From Takakia lepidozioides (taxonomy: Eukaryota; Streptophyta; Takakiopsida; Takakiales; Takakiaceae), in contig CM060734.1 of NCBI GenBank assembly GCA_030704615.1, forward strand, positions 51,416,042-51,476,041: a stretch of DNA of 60,000 nt, written 5' to 3'. Under the pieces are notes generated by a model. That model was not told the origin of the DNA. It did no database searches and saw only the letters and a program-made list of their open reading frames with translations. Position numbers and translations under genes: made by a program. Position 1 is the stretch's first letter, and every line of letters begins with the position of its first letter. Positions 33,462 to 43,370 of this stretch are shown piece by piece.

Positions 33462-33651
33462 ATTGTGTGGACTAGTGACTGCCATAGTGGGCAGTGTAGT
33501 GACAGCCTAGTGACTGACTAGTTGTAGCCTAGTGGTTGGACTAGTGGCTAGACTAGTGGTAGACTAGTGGTATACTAGTGTGTGGTGTGCACATGTGTTG
33601 TGTGGTTTTGGACAGCGATGTAGTTGTGTAGCGATATGTATGCGCACGACA
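33462..33651 (+). repeat. B2, right split direct repeat
   Basis: Exact copy of B1, ending GCGCACGACA, the right end of the element. The next bases are GCGT (33,652-33,655), matching those before A1. Confidence 0.85.
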
Positions 33652-33655
33652 GCGT
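33652..33655. repeat. Direct repeat GCGT, right side (candidate target-site duplication)
   Basis: Matches 21,093-21,096. It supports integrase-type insertion of the A1-to-B2 unit as one piece. Confidence 0.6.
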
Positions 33656-34185
33656 GGATAGGGTAGATGGCTTGTACGAGTATTCATATGTGGGACATAC
33701 CCTGATCCTAGGCATGAGTAAGTCAAATTTTAAATGAAGATACTAGGTCTATATATGCAAGTGTATGGTATGACAAATTAGGAGTATATATTATGTATGT
33801 GTAAAGATAGGATATGTAGAGAATGATTTCTTCATTTTTTTTGGAATTAAGATATAGTGTTATTTTCTACATTAATGCACAAATGTGAATGAGGATAAGC
33901 ACAAATAAATTGTATCGTTACACATACCCATGCTAGCTTGGGTTCATCAATCCTCAATACAAGACTGAAGGAGTATGAAAATAGTCCATACTTATAGTGG
34001 TATGGTAGGTAGGGAGTAGGTCCACTGTTCAACATCCGGGGGTATAAGGTATAGTCGGGGTATAAGCCCCAAGACATACCCAACCGGTATGTTCTACAAT
34101 ACCCTTATTTATACTCATACTCATCAATTCAATATTCTCATGTTGTGTGTTTGAATCGTGTATTTCTTCTTAATTTTCCTATAAG
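33656..34185. other. Intergenic DNA right of the gypsy element
   Basis: AT-rich. No gene is recognised before the exon at 34,186, although an upstream exon of that gene may lie here unseen. Confidence 0.35.
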
Positions 34186-34851
34186 GTTTACAAGCAGCGG
34201 CGTTGGCATGGCCCTGCAATCCTTGCGGCTTTGCGGAAGGAATTTACAGGGCGTGAGATCACAATTGAGGAGGCTACGGTATTTGTATCAACTATTGGTA
34301 AGAATGAGAGCACACCCTTGCAGATACAACAGACGTTTCGCAACTGGGTATATCGTAAACGTGCACAGAAACACACCCCTTCGCAGGTAAATACCACTCC
34401 ACTTGTGTACATGTAATGGATATAATTGTAAGTTTGATTTTCAAATCTATATGTTATTTGGATTTCTTAACATTCATTTCGGCATGTGTTACATATGTAG
34501 TGGAGGATGTTGGTGAGGCAGAGACCCTTGACGAGTGTAGCCCAGGAGGCTGAGACTAACCGTCATGTGTTTTCTCGGTCGAAGCGGCGTGCGCAACCTC
34601 TTCCACCTGACGAAAGTATTGACCCTTCAGCCTCGATTACACATACTACAGTTGTAGGTCGTGGAGGCCGTGCCAGCCGTGGATGTTGTGGAGGTCGGGC
34701 ACTGCCTCTTCCACTTGACGAGAGTATTGATCCTTCAAGCCCCATTACACATACTACAGTTGTAGGTCGTGGGGGTCGGGGCCGTGGAGGCTGTGGAGGT
34801 CGGGCACCGGCGAGACCACGACCCTCATTCACACATTCCATTGTGGATTAG
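34186..34851 (+). CDS. Unknown gene, last two exons
   Basis: Exon 34,186-34,386 follows a TTTTCCTATAAG acceptor and ends at a GTAAAT donor; exon 34,501-34,851 follows ACATATGTAG. Both are phase 0 and join in frame. Exon one encodes a basic helical segment (ILAALRKEFTGREITIEEAT; FRNWVYRKRAQKH). Exon two has two 36-codon units (108 bp apart, from about 34,598 and 34,706) with DESIDPS, ITHTTVVGRGG and CGGRA, giving an RGG-like Gly/Arg-rich tail that could bind RNA. The family is not recognised and the start lies upstream. It may belong to the same unknown unit as the minus-strand gene at 37-40 kb, with the 120-bp array between their 3' ends. Confidence 0.5.
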
Positions 34852-34989
34852 TTCACTACGTTGACATTATCATTGTGAGAGCATATCGGATATACACCAT
34901 TATATTCACATAGTGATGTATCTCTCATATATTGTTGGTGGTGACGTGTCAAATTATGTGTTTATGTGTATCATTTATATGCACTATCT

Positions 34990-37095
34990 ATGCACCCAAA
35001 TTCATCCAAGTGTGAATCTTTGCACGAGCAAGTAACGCCTACATTCATACGTTCTACAATACCATATTAAACCATAAAAATCATTGCACTCGTGAACTTA
35101 GAAACCACGATCCATATGATTTTAGTTGGATTTGAAACTTTACATGAGCAATTACCACCTACATTTTTAGGTCCTACAACAATATCGTGTACAACAAAAA
35201 TGGTTACACCAGTGAACTTAGAAAACGTCGTCCGTACGATTTTGGATTTGAAACTTTACATGAGCAACTAACACCTACATTCATAGGTCCTGCAACAATA
35301 TCATTAACAACAAAAATGGTTATACCAGTGAACTTAGATAATGCTGTCCATACGATTTTAGTTGGATTTGAAATTTTACATGAACAACTAACACCTACAT
35401 TCATAGGTCCTGCAACAATATCATGAACAACAAAAATGGTTACACCAGTGAACTTAGAAAACGCCATCCGTACGATTTTAATTGGATTTGAAACTTTACA
35501 TGAATAATTACCACCTACATTCTTAGGTTCTGCAACACTCTACAACAATATCATGAACAACAAAAATGGTTACACTAGTGAACTTAGATAACGCCGTCCA
35601 TACGATTTTAGTTGGATTTGAAACTTTACATGAGCAAATAACACCTACATTCATAGGTCCTGCAACAATATCATGAACAACAAAAATGGTTACACCAGTG
35701 AACTTAGAAAATGTCATCCGTACGATTTTAATTGGATTTGAAACTTTACATGAGCAACTAACAGTTACATTCCTAGGTCCTGCAATTATATCATGAACAA
35801 CAAAAATGGTTACACCAGTGAACTTAGAAAACGCCGTCCATACGATTTTAGCTGGATTTGAAACTTTACATTAGCAACTAACACCTTCATTCATAGGTCC
35901 TACAACAATATCATGAACAACAAAAATGGTTACACCAGTGAACTTAGAAAACGCCATCCGTACGATTTTAGTTGGATTTAAAACTTTACATGAGCAACTT
36001 ACACCTTCATTCATAGGTCCTGCAATAATATCATGAACAACAAAAATGGTTACACTAGTGAACTTAGAAAACGCATCCGTACGATTTTAGTTGGATTTGA
36101 AATTTTACATGAGCAATTTACACCTACAGTCCTAGGTCCTGCAACCATATCTTGAACAACAAAAATGGTTACACCACTGAATTTAGAAAACGCTGTCCAT
36201 ACGATTTTAGTTGGATTTGAAACTTTACATGAGCAACTTACACCTTCATTCATAGGTCCTGCAACAATGTCATGAACAACAAAAATGGTTTCACCACTGA
36301 ACTTAGAAAACGCCATCCGTACGATTTTAGTTGGATTTGAAACTTTACATGAGCAACTTACACCTACATTCCTAGGTCCTGCAACCATATCATGAACAAC
36401 AAAAATGGTTACACCAGTGAACTTAGAAAACGCCGTCCGTACGATTTTAGTTGGATTTGAAACTTTACATGAGCAACTTACACCTATATTCCTAGGTCCT
36501 GCAACCATATCATGAACAACAAAAATGGTTACACCAGTGAACTTAGAAAACGCCGTCCGTACGATTTTAGTTGGATTTGAAACTATACATGAGCAACTAA
36601 CACCTTCATTCATAGGTCCTGCAACAATATCATGAACAACAAAAATGGTTACACCAGTGAACTTAGAAAACGCCATCCGTACGATTTTAGTTGGATTTAA
36701 AACTTTACATGAGCAACTTACACCTACATTCATAGGTCCTGCAACAATGTTATGAACAACAAAAATGGTTACACTAGTGAACTTAGAAAACGCCGTCCAT
36801 ACGATTTTAGTTGGATTTGAAACTATACATGAGCAACTAACACCTACATTCATAGGTCCTGCAACAATATCCTGAACAACAAAAATGGTTACAACAGTGA
36901 ACTTAGAAAACACCATCCGTATGATTTTAGTTGGATTTGAAACTTTACATGAACAACTAACACCTACATTCCTACGTCCTGCAAAAATATCATAAGCAAC
37001 AAATTTCATTACACCGACATATTTAGAAAACACCATTTGTATGATTTTAGTTGGGTGTGACACTTTGCACCAGCAATGAACATGTACATTCATAT
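34990..37095. repeat. 120-bp tandem satellite array, about 17 copies
   Basis: The unit reads through ACAACAAAAATGGTTACACC, AGTGAACTTAGAAAACGCC, GTACGATTTTAGTTGGATTT and GAAACTTTACATGAGCAACT to CATTCATAGGTCCTGCAACA. Most units are exactly 120 bp; a few are 119. Units differ by scattered substitutions and the outermost are most diverged. On the minus strand the array is open for 347 codons as 40-residue repeats because the unit length is a multiple of three. It lies between the convergent 3' ends of two unknown genes. It ends at an AT microsatellite (about 37,096-37,112). Confidence 0.9.
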
Positions 37096-37234
37096 ATATA
37101 TATATATATATACAGTTGGCATGATGTCATAAATGTCTAAAACTCGTTGCATTTCCAATAATACATTAACACCAGTGAAATAGCAAAACAATGTATACAT
37201 CAATGATAGTCATATCTTATACGAAAGTCATGGC

Positions 37235-39955
37235 CTAACGAGTCTGCTGAAGCTTATCAATCTCCATAATTGTGTACAGACCTATGTATCGACCTAATCT
37301 GTGATCCCATGTGAAAGACACCTGCAAATGTGGCCAACGAGCACTATGCTGATACCAACGAAAAATCATAGTCGATGTTACTCTCACTCGAGCAGGATGA
37401 GGGATCTCCTCTGTAGGCTCCATGATGATGCACTTTGGAAATGAACTCCAAGGATAGAAAATATGCTCACGCAACCGATCATACCCCCGAATGGTGATCT
37501 GGTGCACAGCTGGAGTCAAAGCCAACAATGGGCTGAATACACTAGCCCATGTATCACTATCCCAAGGTACGTCTACATATCCAAAAGATTGGTAATGACC
37601 ATCGAAAAATAAACGCACGTAAATCTGTCGACCTACCACTATCCTAAATAGGATGAAACGTACGTGAGGCTGCGGGATGAGTAGGGAAGATGACAATGCA
37701 CCAGCGGTAGCAGTGAATTCACGACTACTGGCCATACTTCTCACAATGGCCTCATCAAAACCTCTCTGTCGCAAGATGGAACTGGAGAGGTGGGAATAAG
37801 AAAATACTCGCAAAAGTATGCCAACTCAAATGGCACACGACCAGACCACCTCTCATAACTGCGACGTGTGTAAAACATGTCCATGATACCTACAAGTTGT
37901 ACACACACATGACTTCGAATCAGATGCATGGATAACTTATGTAAATCCAAAAATGCAACATGTATCATTGCAGAACAAACTCTATTCAATATGATACATA
38001 TTTTTTTGCACACGTACGCGGATACTATACATACCACGTATGTCGTCCACATGATAGATAAATCTCTCGGTCGTGTAGTAGACCTCCGCTCGTTTCGATC
38101 GTCGAGCAGGTGGAGGCAACGCCGAATCAATGAAGTCTGGGATCGTACAACCTCTATCTCTAAGATCGCTTAAGGTCATAAATCGGCGACCCCAAACGTA
38201 GGGGACACCAACCTCATCCATCACACACTCTAAAACCTCAGTGACTCGTAACAACCCATCCACCGTGACTCCCACACCATCACAAGCCACATACCGTGCA
38301 TATGAACCTGGATAGAAATATGTCCTCACCCCCTGTACTGTAATTGCATGTGCGTCAACCCTAAGAAAGCGGCGACCCTCAAAGTATCGAACCCCTCCCG
38401 CAACACACAACAACGGTGGAACCACATCGTAAGTGCCATCTACGTATGACGCCCGACGAGACCGCATTGCAGGGGGCGCATCAATAGGGATACTCAACAA
38501 CAACTGCTCCAACTCGTCATACTGAGGGGAAATGAGCATGAACCCTCCAAAGTCATCCGCATAAGCCATCCGTGTGGTGATAACAACATATGAAGGCTGC
38601 TCGTAGTAAACTCCCCCAACATAAAAATATGGACTGACATGGCCACGATCCAATCCTAAAAGCAATAACGAATGAGGAGTGGTCGCTGGCCAAGGAAGAA
38701 CCTGGGCTAACTGCACTCGCCTACGCATATCACCATCCATGACCAAAATCGCAACAGTACGCTGCTCAGGAATGACCCCAATGCAAGAGCGAATAGGACT
38801 ATCAACTGTGAACGTATCGTCATGACAGTCCGCTTGTGATGACTGACGTGGATCTGGTATGGCTGCATGAATCAGAGGCTCCTCATGTACTGGCGAATCT
38901 GGGCAATGATCCTCATAAAATGGAGATGAGGTCCTCCATGCAAGTCTGTGAACGCCAATCTATCGTCCTTTAGGCGTCTCTGGCCCTCAGTCAAAACCTC
39001 TCGCTGTCTCTGTACCTCTCGAGTCTGTATCTCAAGCTCATGTCTCTGTCTCTCGATGTCCTGTCTCAGACTCTGCAGCTCAGAACGCTCCCTCAGTATC
39101 TCCCGCCTATCTCTCTGCACATCGAGTCTGTCTCTCTCAACCTCTCGACTTTGTATAAGCAGTCTTGGCTGAGACACAAACAATCGCCTAATGCGATCTC
39201 CCTGAATACCGGATGCAGAACTGGCTGGCACCTGACGTGTAGAATGAGGTGATGTAGGAATGACTCTCTGTGACATGGAAACACTATGCATGATGGAACT
39301 ACGAGCATCTGTTGTACGTGGGATGTCACGAGGTAGAAGACCTAAAATCAACCTCTGCTGAGGAGTAGATGTGGTGGCCACTCTCGTACGATAGCCATAT
39401 AACTCTGTGCAAATCAACAGCTGCCACGACACCAGGCCGTATGTACCGATGTCGACGTGGTCTACTAACATCCTGCATGCCCTCGTGAGCCACACGAACA
39501 CTCAAAGGAGTAGGACTATGCACGATCTCATGTACAGCTCGAGGTGCACAAGCAGCCGGAGACGAAAGATCAGGCAAGAGTGCAGAATGCATAATACCCT
39601 CTTGTCGTTCTTGCTCATTCTCTCTCTCATGTATCACTCCGTCAGCTTCTCTGTCCACCTGAGCTTGTCTGTCACGAGATGCCCTATTTATTCCCCAAGC
39701 CTCTTTAATCAAGCCATCAATCATGTTTGGATCGGACAATGACAAAGCGGGTGAGCCAGAGCGGGATACGGATTCTCGTTCGTGCCTCAAGGTCTCTCGT
39801 AATGCATGCAAATCCGCACGTGCCCTGCTAAAATCTCTCGAGGGACTAGACAGATCTGTTGCTTTACCTCTGTCTCCGATTAAAGCACCTTCACCGACCA
39901 AGCTGTCAGCCAAGTTGCGAACAACTCGTTTCATAGGCTCTTGACCCTTCGCCAT
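37235..39955 (-). pseudogene. Unknown spliced gene with coiled coil, frameshifted
   Basis: ATG 39,955 opens exon 1 (to 39,470, 162 codons). A GTTAGT donor and CTACTCCTCAG acceptor give a 112-bp intron, and exon 2 starts at 39,357 in phase. Exon 2 encodes a long charged coiled coil (REVERDRLDVQRDRREIL, LRQDIERQRHELEIQ), changes frame near 38,935, and continues as a globular part (AILVMDGDMRRRVQ, YFYVGGVYYEQPSYVV, RRFLRVDAHAITVQG) to a GTATGT donor at 38,034. Exon 3 begins at 37,889 (MDMFYTRRSYERWSGRVPFE) and, after another frame change near 37,810, ends at 37,235 with FDEAIVRSMASSREF and HYQSFGYVDVPWD. I do not recognise the family. Two frameshifts make it a probable pseudogene. It could be a host gene or part of an uncharacterised transposon. 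Confidence 0.5.
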
Positions 39956-40929
39956 TTCAATCACCTACAAATGTTACACACAATACACATGATTTGTACA
40001 TACAAAATACGTAAGACAACAGGCGTGTATATTTGACATGTTCTATTTTTTTTTATGTTAATTGCGTAAGTAACCAAGATGTCAAGGACTTCCTACACGA
40101 CGACACAGAGAGAATATGGTAACCAGCTTCACCCCTCGAGAAAGAACTACGTCATATCTCTGATCTGACCCGCGGGCCAGCCATGCAGTGCCACCAGTAC
40201 ACTGACGGAGGTATCATCGCTTACAACCATATCTCTTTCATCTGTGCCGCGTTGTAAGAAGCCACATGCGAAGCCCATCTTGCTTCCAAGGACTTGTTTT
40301 TCATTTCAGTGATGGATGAATTGTTATGTAGTCTATGCAGTTACTTCTCACAACGGACACGGGAAACAACTATATCTAGTCATATCATAGTCACATCTAG
40401 TCTCCTACATTTAGAGTCTCCGCCTAGTTGCAAGTCGCATGTTTTGGAGACTACGATCGAAGAAATTGAACATGAACCTTAAAAGTGCAGACGATAACCT
40501 CACAAGAAGATCAAACTAAAAGAATTTTCATTGCATGTGATGTGTACGACAGAGACATACAACAATGGACGGAAAGCCGACTTCGTCCTCAAGCAGCTTG
40601 CAGGTAACTAGGTAACTGGGCCTCCAACTTTCTTTCCGGTTCCACGACCTGGGGAGAGAGAGGGGGAAGATTAAAAAATCACCAAACAGAAATAAAGAGA
40701 AGAGGGAGAAAGGAGAGTGACAAGGAGGAAGAGATAGTGGTGAAGAAGAAAAAAACATCAAGCAAGAAGCCAACGAGTGTAGGGATTTACCTGCGGCGGC
40801 GGCGGCGGCGGCGGCGGCGTGCTTGTTGCTTGATTGCCCCTGCCCGCGCGCTACCTGCCAGCCACCAACACACCACCATTCAAGGTCAAAACAGAAGGAA
40901 AGAAGAGAGGAAGAAAAGAGATTGACAAA
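39956..40929. other. Intergenic DNA with GGC microsatellite
   Basis: No gene is supported. A (CGG)n run lies at about 40,794-40,820, next to a purine-rich GA/AG tract at 40,650-40,780. Confidence 0.4.
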
Positions 40930-42600
40930 GAGGCTGATAACAGAGAAAAATAGGCTGAAATGTATTGAAGAAGGTGCCTTACCAGTACCTGGTTCTATCA
41001 ATTGTGCTGTTGCCGCTACTGTTTCCAGTTGACCATCTACCCAGGCAGGTTTCTTGTAGCCACATGGAATTATCATAACAGGGAATTATCATAAGTAATC
41101 TTGTGTTGGAAATCTGGCCCTCTTGGATGAATCTGGATCTCTATCCCTGGTCCTTCACGTATCCCTGACCGTGTACAAATCATGAATACATCCCTCAGCC
41201 TCTTGCTAGCAGCTGACACTGATGGCTGAAGTTCTTCCAGCAAACACCCCAACCCTACTTATCCACCTACGAGCTAACTTGCTGAATTCAACCTAAGAAC
41301 TTAGGGACGATTGTGATAACAGGGAAAAACAAGCTGAAATGTGTTGAAGAATGTGCCTTATCAGAGCCTGGTTCTATCAATGGTGCTGCTGCCGCTACTG
41401 TTTCCAGTTGACCATCTACCCAGGCAGGTTCCTTGTAGCTACTGATGATCCACAAACAATTGTGTTTTCAGGCCCTGGATGAATCAACCTCTATCCCTGG
41501 TCCTTCACCCTATCCCTGGCACGTGCACAAATCATGATGAAGACATCCCTCAGCCTCATTGCTAGCAGCTGACACTGAATGGCGTGAAGTTCTTCCAGCA
41601 AATACCCCACCCCTACTTATTCCAGCAAACACCCCAACCTTACTTATCCACCAACAAGCTAACTTGCTGAATTCAACCTAAGAATTTAAGGACGACTCTG
41701 AGAACAGGGAAAAACAAGCTGAAATGTGTTGAAGAAGGTGCCTTACCAGAGCCTGGTTCTATCAATGGTGTTGCTGCCGCTACTGTTTCCAGTTGACCAT
41801 CTACCTAGGCAGGTTCCTTGTCACTGGTCATCCACAAGCAATTGTGTTTGAAATCAGGCTCTCTTGGATGAATCAACCTTTATCCCTGGTCCTTCACCCT
41901 ATCCCTGACCATGCACAGATCATGAAGACATCCATCAGCCTCATTGTTAGCAGCTGACAATGAATGGCGTGAAGTTCTTCCAGCAAATACCCCACCCCTA
42001 CTTATTCCAGCAAACACCCCAACCTTACTTATCCACCAACGAGCTAACTTGCTGAATTCAACTGCAAAATTTAGGGACGACTCTGAGAACAGGGAAAAAC
42101 AAGCTGAAATGTGTTGAAGAAGGTGTCTTACCAGAGCCTGGTTCTATCGATGGTGCTGCTGCCGCTACTGTTTCCAGTTGACCATCTACCCAGGCAGGTT
42201 TCTTGTAGCTACTGATCCACAGGGATTTGTGTTTGAAGTCCGGCCCTCTTGGATGAATCGACCGCTATCCCTGGTCCTTCACCTATCCCTGACCGTGCAC
42301 AATCATGAATACATCCCTCAGCCTCATTGCTAGCAGCTGACACTGATGGCGTGAGGTTCTTCCAGCAAACACCCCAAGCCTACTTATCCACCAACGAGCT
42401 AACTTGCTGAATTCAACCTAAGAATTTAGGGACAACTCTGATAACATCGAAAAACAAGCTGAAATGTGTTGAAGAATGTGCCTTACCAGTGTCTGGTTCT
42501 TTCAATTGTGTTGCTGCCGCTACTGTTTCCAGTTGACCATCTACCCAAGCAGGTTTCTTGACGGCGTGAAGTTCTTCTACATGAGATATTCATTACAATC
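40930..42600 (-). repeat. Five tandem copies of the exon-like PAWVDGQLE cassette
   Basis: The marker GACCATCTAC starts at 41,031, 41,410, 41,795, 42,180 and 42,535, so units are about 355-385 bp. On the minus strand each unit has a PGIEIQIHPRGPDF-like part, YKKPAWVDGQLE, TAQLIEPGTG and then, in most copies, a GTAAG donor, followed by an intron-like stretch that ends near GAATTCAACCTAAGA. Small indels break the frame in all but the exon core. The same cassette flanks the PPR pseudogene at 1.9-5.0 kb. I do not recognise the encoded domain. Tandem exon duplication in a decayed host gene, or a repeat that captured an exon, would both fit. Confidence 0.65.
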
Positions 42601-43129
42601 TGCGGTTCAAACCCTCCTGATTAGGTGACATGAAACAAACTACCACTGTGATATCCAACTAAGAAATACCAATCCCAGTGGGATTCATATCAACAGCTCC
42701 GTGGCTCTTTGATGTAGTACCCCTAACTGCCAGTCAAGCGAGAGCCAGAGGGATGGATTCGTGGAGTTTCACCCACCTTGTATGTGCAAGTCATCTTGAA
42801 GTTGCCATAGCGCTCCTGCACAACCACAACAATCTGATTACAGGAAGTAAGAGCCGATATAGACATCATGCAGGAAATTAACTAGCCCTCGGTCCAGCCA
42901 CTTGAGACTGCCCTGTAAGAAAATTGCTGCCCGTGTGCTCTTTCACTTGTGACAACAATGCCTTGTCTCTACCTCCACCTTGGTTTCAGGCCTGCTCCAC
43001 TATGCCAGACGGACAGTCACCTATTCATTCGGACTTTTATAAACTTGACATTTCAAGACATGTCTCCTCTTGAACGCAGTAAACTGAATGGCTGCAAAGG
43101 TAGAAGCTTACCTTTTACAGCGTCTGATG
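42601..43129. other. Gene-free interval
   Basis: No supported gene or repeat. The open frames are short. Confidence 0.35.
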
Positions 43130-43370
43130 AATCATGAGAGGGCAAAACAGGCTGAAATAGGTCGAAGAAGAAGCCCTCACCACATCATCCTTGACCTTGT
43201 GTCACGACCCCTGGAGGATTTGACCGCCCCTCAACCCGAAATGACCTCTTGTGTGTGCTGCTTGTGTCTGTAGTCAGATAATGTCTGTGAGAACCACCAC
43301 GGTGCAGTTGAGCAGGCACAGATTGAAACACGGCCTGCTAAGACCAAGCTAGCTCTCCCTCCCTAGTTCT
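43130..43370. repeat. Dispersed repeat, copy 2
   Basis: Matches 6358-6600 along most of its length (see that entry). It lies just after the cassette array, as copy 1 lies after the cassette-flanked PPR, so the two repeats may have moved or been duplicated together. Confidence 0.55.

Larger units (their letters stand above)
21097..33651 (+). mobile_element. 12.6-kb gypsy-type retrotransposon with cytosine methyltransferase and split direct repeats
   Basis: Order: A1 repeat, candidate self-primer site, 4.4-kb leader with minisatellite, Gag-protease, Dnmt3-like methyltransferase, RT-RNase H, DDE integrase, polypurine tract, B1, A2, B2. The ends read TGTCAAG...GCACGACA (TG...CA) between GCGT repeats. 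A1 and A2 differ by one base indel in about 326; B1 and B2 are identical over 190 bp, so insertion is recent. The coding part has at least six frame changes or stops. A conventional reading would make B1-A2 a 518-bp LTR, with the 5' copy lacking B and an extra B at the 3' end. Confidence 0.9.

Noticed and set aside
21097-33651. DIRS/Ngaro tyrosine-recombinase element
   Set aside because: The terminal layout fits, but the RT resembles gypsy, an integrase with D,D-35-E is present, no tyrosine recombinase motif was noticed, and GCGT flanks suggest a target-site duplication.
36050-37093. 347-codon minus-strand frame through the 120-bp array
   Set aside because: The period is a multiple of three, so one stop-free unit keeps the whole array open. 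A single-base deletion in one unit ends the frame, and no start, signal or domain is seen. Kept as a question, not as a gene.
34990-37095. CRISPR-like array
   Set aside because: Whole 120-bp units are homogeneous; there is no alternation of short constant repeats with unique spacers, and the host is a eukaryote.
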